Shown here piece after piece: positions 10,560 to 20,743 of a DNA stretch of 64,000 bases. The translations under genes were made by a program, and so were the position numbers. The DNA is from Coffea arabica (taxonomy: Eukaryota; Streptophyta; Magnoliopsida; Gentianales; Rubiaceae). Each line of letters begins with the position of its first letter. Position 1 is the first letter of the stretch. The stretch lies in NCBI RefSeq assembly GCF_036785885.1, contig NC_092323.1, forward strand, positions 9,928,501-9,992,500. The letters are read 5' to 3'. The notes beneath the pieces are model-generated. The model made no database searches and had not been told where the DNA came from. It saw only the letters and a program-made list of their open reading frames with translations.

Positions 10560-12811
10560 ATGGTGGCAATTAATTTTCGCTCGTTGCTCCTGTTCTCGGC
10601 ATTTCTTCGTATCTTTTTAATTATGTATGGAGAATGGCAAGACAACCATATGGATGTTAGATACACTGATGTTGACTACCTTGTCTTCTCTGATGCTGCT
10701 TCTTTAATGGCATCGGGAAGGTCTCCGTATGAAAGATCGACATATCGCTATTCACCTCTCATAGCATTTTTCCTTATCCCGAATTCCTTTATACATCCTT
10801 CATGGGGAAAGTTTCTCTTCTCAGCTTCAGGTACAATATGTCAATTAATTTGATGAACCTCACATATAACATTGGTTAAATAACAATAACAAGTGGAATA
10901 TGATTGATGGTGATCCACTCTTTTTCAGCTTAATTTCAAATCAGTACATAAGTTGATCTATGTAACTAGATTTACTTGTTTGTGTTGTGCTACTATCTGG
11001 AATCTTGAGCTATAGTCAGTTGCTGTTTATTGTATACATTACATGTCTTATTTCATTTTGTTGCTGATTCATCGAAAATGGTGATTTTTTATGGTAAAAG
11101 ATTGTTGCCCAAGCTTTGGCCATAAACTCTTTAAGCATGTTTTGACAAGGTAAGAGTTGAGAGTAATGGAACACTGATATATTGCATGTTTAGATTAGAA
11201 ATGGAATGCTTTTTGAATGCAATTGGTTCTTTTGCACAAATCGCATAACTTTCTTCTTTCAGATTTTTGAAATATCATTAGCAGGCCAAAACACCTAAGC
11301 TGATAGTTTTCTTGAGTTCGGAAATAGACATTATGTGTCATTTATTCTTGTTGCATGCTATGTTTAATCAATTGCCATATACCTGAAACTTATGTCATCT
11401 TCACATGGCAGATCTACTTGTCGGTTTGTTTATACATGCCATTTTGAAGCTACGTGGGGTTCCTGAAAAACTGTGCACCTATGCAAGCATGGTATGGCTT
11501 TTTAACCCATTCACCTTTACCATTGGAACTCGTGGGAACTGTGAGCCCATTGTTTGTGCCATGATCCTGTGGATCATTCACTGTCTCATGAATGGTAAAC
11601 CATCTAACTTATACGTATGCAATTGTGTTGTTTTCCGACACTTGTGCTTTTACTTTTTTCTTTTTATTTGTAAGCAACTTATGATTTACCTACTAATAAA
11701 TAAACGTTAAAGACAGAATTGGAATTTCTTTCTATTTGGATAATGCTTACAGTATTCGAAACTTAGAATTTTAAAATTTTGGCATCTCTAACACACAAGC
11801 TATTTATTCCTCTTGGCATGCAGGTAACGTATGTCAAGCTGCAGTCTGGTATGGACTTGTTGTCCACCTGAGAATCTATCCCATAATTTATGCACTTCCA
11901 ATAATCTTGATGCTTGATCCTCTTTGCTTCAAATTTGGGAAGAAGCCTAACCTTATATCTTGGGTTCCTGGGGGAAAACAGTTCTCCCAGAGCTCATTCA
12001 GCACCAAAGTTACTGATCAAAACTCTATTTGGTTAATTGTGACGAGTTTGTTTACATGGAGGAGAATTGTCTTTGGTCTGCTTTCTGGATTTATGTTCTT
12101 CATCTGTACTGGATTTGCTTTTTATTTGTATGGCTGGCAGTTCTTGCATGAAGCACTGCTATATCATCTCACACGCACAGACCCAAGACACAACTTCTCT
12201 ATATACTTTTACCATCTATATCTCCATTATGAACGTGAATTTACTACCACGGAAAAGCTCATTTCATTTCTTCCCCAAATTATAGTGCAGTTGGTACTCA
12301 TTTTCCAATTTTCACAGGATTTTCCATTCTGTTTCTTTGTCCAGACACTTGCTTTTGTGGCATTCAATAAGGTTGGTGAATTATGCTTATCAACATATTT
12401 CACATGCTTCAAGATAGTGTTGGTTAAGCTGTAAAATGTCTGTAGCAGAATAATTCCTCTTTTCAATAATCATTTTGTTTGGTTACTGTTATGCAGGTCA
12501 TGACAGCACAATACTTTGTCTGGTTCTTCTGTCTGTTGCCTCTCATATTGCCATGGAGTAATATGAAGCTTAAATGGAAAGGCTTAGCCAGCACTCTGTT
12601 GTGGATGGGAGCTCAAACCCATTGGCTGATGTGGGGTTACTTGCTTGAGTTCAAAGGCAAGAACGTCTTCATGCAGCTCTGGTTGGCGAGTGTGTTGTTC
12701 TTGGCTGCTAATACTTTTGTTCTAATCAGCATCATTCGCCACCATAGATACTCTTCCGTATTCAGACGAGTGGAGCTTGCAGCTTCTGAAAAACCTGGAA
12801 AGAGCGATTGA
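10560..12811 (+). CDS. PNT1: GPI mannosyltransferase 1 (PIG-M; Arabidopsis PEANUT1 type)
   Basis: Four exons: 10560-10830, 11412-11594, 11824-12371 and 12497-12811, giving 438 residues. The start is [20 protein letters not shown], a hydrophobic first segment. The luminal loop follows with [20 protein letters not shown], whose DxD (D37, D39) is the catalytic motif of this Dol-P-Man-dependent GT-C family. Further family blocks are [85 protein letters not shown], and [19 protein letters not shown]. It adds the first mannose to GlcN-(acyl)PI on the luminal side of the ER during GPI-anchor synthesis. Length and hydrophobic profile are normal. The coding start is taken at the ATG giving the conserved N-terminus. 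Confidence 0.95.
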
Positions 12812-14686
12812 GTAAAAATCAGATTTAGAGAACCCTGCTAGGTTTTCTTTATGGTATCAAATTCTGAAGGGCAAGATCTGAACCTGATACTTGGCAGTAC
12901 GAGCATTAGATCTCGACGTGTTAATTTGCAATGGGGATAAATACTCTTATACTTCTTGCTTAGTTTTCTCTAGCAAACTGACAAATAGCTGAAATAGGCT
13001 CCCGTTTCCTTTTTGTTGCTAACAGATGTAAAACAAGATTTTTTGAGTTTGAGAAGTGGCAGTGTTATGATGATCTTGTGCTTCAGCTGTCGTGCTTTCA
13101 TTGTTGTCTCTCTGAACTTGGTGTGGTGATTAGGTTGAGTTTAGTCAATTAACTGCATATGCGTGATAGCATCGTATCAGCAGCTAAGCACTATACTTCG
13201 ACTTCAATCGAGTGCGCTATAATACTGGTTGTTAGCCAATGACAGTATCTACACTTGAGCAGATGATCGTACGCAACCTCAGAATTAGAACTTTTTCTCA
13301 ATATTGTTTAGCATTCCTATTGAAGACTAAACATCAACGGATGAGATTGTCTGAAGAAAAATTTAAACTAGTATTGTAGGGCTTTACCCCGGAGGGAGCC
13401 CTTCCAGAAATTCTCGATGGCCTAGGCCAAACCCAGGCCAAAGAGGGGGTTTGGAAATAGTTTTCAACCAGCAATAGACGCGCCTCGGTTAGAACCTCAC
13501 TAGCTGCGTCATTGCCCCAAGCGCAAAGATGCAAATGACGGAGTCCCCAGGCCGCCTTTTATACCACGCTGCTCTCTTGCGTCTCCTATACCAAGTCGAT
13601 GTGGGATGTAGACAATTCCTCTAGTGGTTGAGCTCCCAGCTATAAGCCTACAACTGCAAGGCAGTTCACAATTCAACTCCTAGGATGATTAGACTTCCAA
13701 TTAGCAAGAACTAAGTACTTTCCCTTTTTGGCACTCTATGTCAAGTAGATATGCGGAACGAAATTTACAGCTCCTAATTTGTTTGCAAAAAAGAAAAAGA
13801 ATAATTATTGCTCTAGATTTTAGAATCATCCACATCCATAAAACCAAAAACATACCACATATATATATATATTATCATTTGAAAAGTAAAAGTATCATAA
13901 TTTGTATGATAAAATAATGATTTGATTATTTTTAATTTACCTGAATTTTTTCATACAATGAAAACAAATGTGACAATTATAAATTTAACATCGCTATTAA
14001 ACATATAATCGTGAATTCAGAAGATCAAATAGGTTTTTAACCTTGATTTCACATTAAATATTTAGTTAAATTCTAAAAGAATGATTTACATAATTGTTGT
14101 TGATATTATATACTATGTAGATAAATAATGTCAAAAATAAAAAAAATTATTATAATCAGCCAATTACGGAGACCCCCGTAATGGTATATTTTTGGGATGG
14201 ATAAGGAAGCGAGGGAGTGGAACTGTGGAAGGAGAGATTTTAGACGGGGCGACGGGGACGGTTTCCCAGCTCCAACTAAAACCTGCCCCGTTGACAATAA
14301 CACCCGAAGGGAAATACTACAGGGACGAGTGAGAGTAGCCCACGGGTGAGGGAGCCGTTCCCATAATTCACTCACAAGTCACCCCACTGCACACCCAAAG
14401 AAACCGAAGATTCTTGAGAATATTCCCTCCCTCCCCCACCAGGATCCAAATCCTGACGTCCTGATCCTCCTCCGGCCGACCCCACTCCGACCCTCTTTCG
14501 CTTTCGCTTTGGGCCCTCTCGCCATCATCATCATCGTCCCGCCTCATCCTTGATCCTTTGATCCTATCCCGCCTGTCTCACTCCTACTACTCGCTAGTAG
14601 TACTATTTAAGTGCTCCATCGCCCCCTCTCCCCTTTCCCATCCAATTCCCACCACTCTGCAAAAACAAAAGGAGAAAAATAAAAAG
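12812..14686. other. Spacer between PIG-M and the CRAL-TRIO gene
   Basis: PIG-M 3' UTR, then a GC-richer repeat block (13340-13690), then a very AT-rich part (13740-14160). From 14400 comes a CT-rich promoter and leader for the CRAL-TRIO gene. No coding exon was found. Confidence 0.5.
13340..13690 (-). mobile_element. Unclassified repeat, LTR-like remnant
   Basis: A GC-rich island in AT-rich surroundings. Read on the minus strand it has the look of an LTR or TRIM promoter region: CCCACATCGACTTGG, then GGTATAAAAGGCGGCC about 30 bases on. No internal coding region or second terminal repeat is seen, so at most it is a solo or fragmentary old copy. The identification is weak. Confidence 0.3.
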
Positions 14687-15673
14687 ATGCCTCTAGACAT
14701 CGATCAAGCTGTGGAACACATCCAACACCTCAACCTCTTCGAGATCCGCGGACGGGATAATGACCAGCGCAAAATCCTCCGCATCGTCGGCAAATACTTC
14801 CCTGGTAAATCATTCGTATATGAAACGCTTGTGCAATTTGAATTGTCAATCCTACATGCTCTGTTCTTTTTCTGTTTATTGATGTTTTTCTTTTTTCTTT
14901 TTGTGGTTTTGGTTTCCGCTTCTGAATTTGCAGCTAAGGTTGTGAGTGTTGAAAGCGTGAAAAAGTACTTGGAGAAGTATATCTTTCCTGAGCTGGAAGA
15001 GGAGCCCTTCTCCATCGTGTATTTCAACGCCCGAGTGGAGAAAAAAGAGAACTTCCCCGGAATCTCTGCTCTCAAATCAATCAACGACGCTATTCCGGTC
15101 AACGTTCGGAATAATCTTCAGGCCGTTTATTTCGTCCATCCTGGCCTTCACTCCAGGCTCTTCCTCGCCACCTTCGGCCGCTTCATCTTCACCGGAGGGT
15201 AAAAGCTCGTCTCTAAAAAACAAAAACAAAAACAAAAAATTTCTGCAGTTTTTTCCGTAAACTGCTAACTCTAGCGGTCCAAAATTCTGTGGACTCTCTC
15301 TCTCAAATCAAATCACGCACGTTTTTTGAATTCAAACGCAGTTTTGGTGACCCTTTCTAAATTTAGCATATTAATCCACTCCCTTTTTCTTTTTCAATTT
15401 TGGGCGCATCTAATGAGTGTGTTTTTTTTCTCCCCCTCTATCAATCTTAGGTTGTATGGGAAATTCAAGTACATAAGTTGGCTGACTTATCTCCGGCAAC
15501 ATGTGAGGCGGAATCAAATTGAGATCCCTGAATTTGTTCAAGATCATGATCGACACTTGGAGCTCCGTCCGACGATTGAATATTGTCTGGAGATTGAGCA
15601 TCCGAGGCCCCGTTGTTCTCTCATCCAATCCGATTCTGCTTTCGATGTTTACTCCATGAGGTGCATTGCCTGA
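14687..15673 (+). CDS. CRAL-TRIO_2 (Sec14/GDAP2-like) domain protein
   Basis: Three exons: 14687-14804, 14934-15198 and 15451-15673, giving 201 residues. It starts MPLDIDQAVEHIQHLNLFEI, continues with GRDNDQRKILRIVGKYFPAK, KYIFPELEEEPFSIVYFNAR, NFPGISALKSINDAIP, LQAVYFVHPGLHSRLFLATF and GGLYGKFKYISWLTYLRQHV, and ends near IEIPEFVQDHDRHLELRPT. Length and order match the plant single-domain divergent CRAL-TRIO proteins (Arabidopsis At4g35750 type, about 200 residues). These are related to the C-terminal half of animal GDAP2, without a macrodomain. Role: presumed lipid or small-ligand binding in the cytosol. The plant function is not established. Exon 1 is preceded by a long CT-rich leader. Confidence 0.88.
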
Positions 15674-17045
15674 TAATAAACAGTCCAGGCGACATTCTGT
15701 GTCTAGATATAAATATTATTGTGAGATAGATGAAGGGGAAAAAAAAAAAGAGAGAACTTTTAGTAATCTTTAGCATAGGAGGGCGATGATCTTTTTTTTT
15801 TTTTTTGGTTAAGTTTTTGCCTTTTTCGCTTTTGCTTTATGGTCTGTTTTCGGATGAGGAGTTGTCATCGCCTTCAATGTTTTGCGTGTTTGTGTAGTTG
15901 TACAGATGTCTCAATGAGAGGTAGGTATGGTCGAAATATTAGTGTTGATCACTTCCCGTGCAAAACATTTCTTTGCAACTACCACTTTATTTTTAAAAAA
16001 TGCTTAAAAATCCATGTGCCATGGAAGAAAAACCTCAAGGTAGAAAATGTACCACTGAATTGATTGGCATTTGGGGCCGCCTTCAACCGGTCCAGGACGC
16101 AAAAATTAACTGCAATGCTCCTTAACAGACCCCGAGTTCTTTCAAGCAAAGTGGCCAAACCTCACCACAAAAAGTGAAAGGACGCTGCGCCGCCGTCAAT
16201 TATCACCTTCTCCCTGCGTTAATTGAGCACTGCCTCAACTGTATATAGGGTACGGGTCTCATCCAGTTGAGTTTAGCTTGAACAGTGCATTATTTGAGCT
16301 CGAGTTTCAGAGTTCAAACTCGAATCACGTCAAGCTCAATTCTAGTTCAATTTAGTTTAATTGAATTCAATCAAGTTTAAACAAGGAACAAGATAGATGT
16401 TTTATATTAATAATAAAAATTTTAAAAAAAATATATATATATACATATGTGTGAATTTCGATTAAACTTGATGAGAACTTCGTATGTTAAAGTCGAAGTC
16501 GAACTTGAAACTTCGTATACTAAAGTCGAAATCGAGTTCGAACTCAAGAAACAGTTTGAATGGCTTGAACTCAAGCTCGCATGATCGAGATCGAACTCAA
16601 ATCTTGACCGAATAATCTCGCAAGTTATTTAATTTAAATTCGACTTATTTGCGCCCTTACAAGAGTTTTTGATCCCTAGCATTCTTTGTCATTTATGTCC
16701 AACCTAGAAATATTCGTCTCCTTGCCATTATTTGGAACCCCCAACTACCGCCCTCCAACTCCTGTAGTTACAGTACTACTAGTCCATTTAGACGCTTCTC
16801 TCTCTCTCTCTCTTTGGGCCGAATGATGCAATGAAGTGTGCCGCATGTGAAAGTTGGGCAGTAGGCGTTACAAATTTATTTCTTTTTACTCAACCGTTAC
16901 AAGTTCTTTTCCAGGGAAAGAACAAGTTCAGGTCCCGCGGCTGATCTCATTGAGCGTTAGATACATGGCGCTGTATTTATTTATTTGGATTTTTTTGGGG
17001 ATTTTGGGAAGGAAGAGAGGGGGTGGTTAATGGAAACATCGATCT
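15674..17045. other. Spacer with repeat DNA
   Basis: CRAL-TRIO 3' UTR (T-rich 15790-15810), then a repeat at 16250-16660, then sequence upstream of 17045 with a short (CT)n near 16797-16812. No exon is supported. Confidence 0.5.
16250..16660. repeat. Fold-back-like repeat rich in GAGTTCGA/TCGAACTC
   Basis: Many short complementary words (TTGAGCTCGAGTTTC, TCAAACTCGAATCACG, CGAGTTCGAACTCAAG, GATCGAACTCAAATC) occur on both sides of an AT-rich centre with a short (AT)n at about 16430-16442. This pattern is typical of plant fold-back or hAT-like MITEs. No exact termini or target duplication could be set. Confidence 0.45.
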
Positions 17046-18346
17046 CTATATAGAAGCCAGCTGATTGAAGTTGATAGGGGTAACATACTCATCAGCCTCT
17101 CCTCCATAAACTAGTTTATTGGCCGCCAAATAAGAAACATTTTGAGTGGGATGATACCAGTCCCAGAAGAAGAAATCTTTTCGCTTCTGGCAAAGCTTGG
17201 ATTGCGGGGTGCATTTGTCTTCTCCATTGAAGGGCTCCTGTCCCGCAGCAGGCTTCTTTTACGTTTTTAAACCCTGAATTAATATTTAACAACTTGATTT
17301 GAGTAATTAACTCCAGTTATTAATTAATTCTTATGCATAATTATTAATATATAAGTAACGCTACCAGTTCATAAATCCAGAAGATGATATTTTTTGTACC
17401 ATGTGAAAGAGGATTGCCGATAATAGATATCCGTGGCTATGTCGTACGCATTTCCAAGCGAAAACTTCACTCCACCGAGTGAAGAGCTGAAGTTTCACAA
17501 AAGGTCGAGAGTTGATGCGTAGAATACTTAGAGCAAGGCGGTGAAGAGCAAATGATTTGTTCTTGAAGTCGTAGCGAACATATTCAAGCAGATCATTGCT
17601 TCCCACCCTTATGATGTACAACAAGGAGTTAGCCAGCAGAGATTCAGTTTTTGCTTCACCTAGCAACTCCGTCATATTTCCACGAACTGTTGCGAATTGT
17701 TCAATTTGTTTCCCTAGAGGGACAACATTTGTCTGTTCATTTGCAACAAAATTTAGTTAGTGAGATGTGATGCTCGTCTCGTCTTTCCAGCTTCATTTTT
17801 ACGCATGATAAGTGTAAGAACTCAAGTAGACTGACTAATCATGCTAGCCTTTGTTCGTAACTGAATAAGATCAGGGGTTAATCAAGAGTCTTACAAATGG
17901 CCTAGATCCAGTTTCTCTGCAAATTCCAGATCCTCCAGAAGCAAAATTCACACCATGCATGCAGTGTATTGCTTTTGAAACAAGACATGCTCTGCACCAG
18001 ATAGAGAAAAGCTGGCGGGCTCTCCTCGAAATCACCCAATTGCCTCACTGAATCAAAAAAAAAAAAAATCATTCATGAAGTTCATCATTTAGCCAAACGT
18101 TAATGGTCATTGGATTGACACGAAAACAATTTTTACCAACTAAATCAATGGTGTTAAAGCCATTGCTGGCTGAATCTCCCAGTTGGTTTCGAGTGAGGGT
18201 AATCAATTCCATAATAACGGTTGTCAGCTCCAGCTTTAAATAATTGTTAGTCCCAACATCAGCAGTTGAATCACCAAAGATAAAAATGGCTGGCACTTCT
18301 GCACTGCCGAAATCAGCTGCAATAATCAACCCTAAGAGCAGAAACC
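17046..18346 (-). pseudogene. Decayed GDSL esterase/lipase
   Basis: Pieces of a secreted GDSL lipase in order on the minus strand. Block I is EVPAIFIFGDSTADVGTNNY (about 18240-18300, catalytic Ser in GDS). Next come NGFNTIDLV (about 18140-18165), HGVNFASGGSGICRETGS (about 17905-17960), LGKQIEQFA (17690-17720) with ELLGEAKTESLLANSL and VGSNDLLEYV (about 17570-17670), KFSLGNAYDIATDIYY (about 17425-17475), and the last block FFFWDWYHPTQNVSYLAANK (about 17110-17170) with the Asp-His pair, ending at TAG 17046. It is broken. A 1-base loss and a 2-base gain bracket the segment after block I, and further frame breaks occur in exon 2 and after VGSNDLLEYV. Part of the central domain is missing. The signal peptide lacks an ATG and has an in-frame TAG just upstream. 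Confidence 0.88.
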
Positions 18347-18611
18347 CCTAAATAGGCTAGACAGGAATACTTTTCGCACATCGATCCTAGAAAGCATCTG
18401 ATAAAACATAGGCAGATCAACCTCGGTATCATCCACGCTCATACAGATAAACGGACACGAAAATGCACGACGGATTTTTTCTGCGGACAATATATAAGAA
18501 GCAATATAAAATGGAAATTTGGCATTTCCAAATTTCTCTGTAATTGGACTTAATTAGGAGGCCTCCCAATAGACCAAGCACCTTTTAAGTCTATATCGAT
18601 CGATCCGGATG

Positions 18612-18614
<3 letters not shown>

Positions 18615-18657
<43 letters not shown>
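18615..18657. repeat. (AT)n microsatellite
   Basis: About 21 uninterrupted AT units. They produce artefactual Ile-Tyr open frames on both strands. Confidence 0.95.
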
Positions 18658-18659
<2 letters not shown>

Positions 18660-19167
18660 AAAATGGTGTATACAACGAAATTTGAAAAAATACTTACTAG
18701 TAGTTGATTTTTTTGCGCAAAAATAAAATTGTTGAGAAAAAACTGGATGGTTTGCATAGTTAAATGCCATGTTAACTTTCACTAGTATTAATACTAAGTC
18801 ATGTTTTATTTCTAACGTAATAAGTACAAAATATCGATATTTTAGGGTACTTGTAACATATTTAATTACCCAAATCTTTCAACCAGCTGTTTTCCATGTT
18901 TTCTTTATGCATTTCATTCCCTGCATTTTTCAAGTACCATATGCTTTCATGCGTGATATGAGACAGATTCAATCATATTACGTGATTGCAAACTAGTTAC
19001 TGTAACATTAAAAGTACGATGATTAATTGCACTTTTTCCCTTGTTCCAACAATTTTGCATTAACATTTTTTCCCGGAGGAGAGAGGATGGGGGGCGGGGG
19101 TGGAGAGAGTTGGGTGGGGTTGGCCTTGTTTAATATTTATACGCGACAATGTCTAATGATGTTAATT

Positions 19168-19337
19168 TTTTTTTTTTTTTTTGGTCAACCCAGGGAGTAT
19201 CCCAGCTTTGTCAGACTAATCTCCCTGGACCTGGAGTACCCCGCGCCCCTAAGAGCACCATATGTGAAACCAGACTCGAACCGCACCCCACGAGGAATAC
19301 CCCCGAGGATTCACCGGCTGAGCTGACCCCGATGGGC
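19168..19337 (-). mobile_element. tRNA-derived SINE, minus orientation, with target duplication
   Basis: On the minus strand the 170-bp body starts with an A-box-like GGGTCAGCTCAGCCGGTG, then about 45 bp later a B-box-like GCGGTTCGAGTCTGG, and ends in poly-A (poly-T at 19168-19182 on the plus strand). It is flanked by 16-bp direct repeats TCTAATGATGTTAATT (19152-19167) and TCTAATGACGTTAATT (19338-19353), which differ at one base. This is a clear retroposed SINE of moderate age. The exact family is unknown. Confidence 0.85.
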
Positions 19338-19388
19338 TCTAATGACGTTAATTCCCGTGGCACAAATCGAACTAAGAAAGGTTTTTCC

Positions 19389-19560
19389 CCGTTTGGATTG
19401 TACTTTTTGTAGAAAAAAAAAATTTAGGTTTCTGTGAGAATATTTCTTGTCATATTTTTTAATCATTTTTTATCTCATTTATTTCACGTTCTATAGGAAA
19501 AAATGATTATATATAATCATTTTTTCCCCAAAAACTTCCCAAAAAATGCAATCCAAACGG
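19389..19560. mobile_element. MITE with CCGTTTGGATTG terminal inverted repeats
   Basis: 172 bp, very AT-rich, opening with CCGTTTGGATTG and closing with CAATCCAAACGG, a 12-bp perfect inverted repeat. There is no coding capacity. Related degraded copies sit near 8985-9120 and 42395-42615. Confidence 0.75.
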
Positions 19561-20743
19561 ATTACATTGTTCAGAAAATGAAAAGTACTTCTCCAATTGT
19601 TGGCAATTATCCAATTGAAGCTACGTCCAAAGTACCAAATTCCTATGAGAATTATTTTTGAATATCCACTTTTATCGTACTGTCGTTTTAATGAAAAAAA
19701 AAAAAAGGAAGGGAAATGTGAGTGAAAGTTTAGGTGTCACGGGACAAAACTTAAGGAGTTCAGTTTAATACGACTTTAATTTTGATTCCTAGAATTGCCA
19801 TCTTCGTCATGCCACCATAACAAGGTATTTTAAGAATGACTTGTTAGAGCAAGTCATTCTTTTTTTTGTACCTCATTTTTTTCCCCTTGAAAAAAGTTCA
19901 ACAGGTTTGCTGTGGATTGATTTTGATACTATTCCTAAACCCTATCCATGTCTGTACCAAACGTAAAGCAGCATGGAAAACAAAATGCAGCCGGATAAAA
20001 CATCAAAAATTTTCACAGAACAGTCTGAAATGTTAGCACTTAATGTGTCATTGTTTCTTTTTCTTTTTTTTTTTTTCTCTTTTTGATGCTTAATATGTCG
20101 CATTTTTGTAGCTCTCAGTTAATATGTATTACAAAATTTGGATCTAACAGCTTCTAGGAACAGATTGCCTAATGAGTCTGAAAGAGTTCAGTTGGTAGCC
20201 TAAGATTAGAAAGGGGAGAAAATAATTTGGCTTTGTATTACTTCTAGACTCCCGGTACAAAATTAAAAGAACTAACCTCTTCGCACCCTAGCCTTTGTCC
20301 TATTCTATCCTTTAAAAGAAGAAAATACCCAAAAAAAAAAAAAAGTGCAAACCATGTCCTACAATTTCAATTTACCTGGAAAGCTTTTCATCCTGCACTG
20401 ATGCTAATACTTTACAGTAAATTCTACACCACTGATCACTCATCTCTCCCAATGGCAAGGCAACATCCCATAAGAACCTCCTTTTCACTGCGTCCTGTCC
20501 TGTTCCTGTTCTTCAGCTACAAAAACTTCTTCTCTATGGCAATCTGAATCAGGTGTAATAAGAGTCATGGACACCCAAAAGAGGATTCAAATTGGTTTCA
20601 GCATCATCCATGACCATCAATGGTTTGGACTTCATTCTTCTAGAACAGAATCTTGCAAGAACTTTCTTCCAACTCATGTCATAATATATGGTAAAGCTGT
20701 AGATAGAAGTAGTCCGTCGTGACAAACTCTTGATCAGCAACTG

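Larger units (their letters stand above)
18347..20743. other. Spacer rich in small repeats
   Basis: No exon found between the GDSL remnant and the CHX gene. It contains an (AT)n microsatellite, a SINE and a MITE (listed separately), several poly-T or poly-A runs, and presumably the CHX 3' UTR just below 20744. Confidence 0.5.

Noticed and set aside
18554-18782. Frames with long Ile-Tyr runs (also 25674-26009)
   Set aside because: They are translations of AT microsatellites and, at 25.8 kb, of a SINE.
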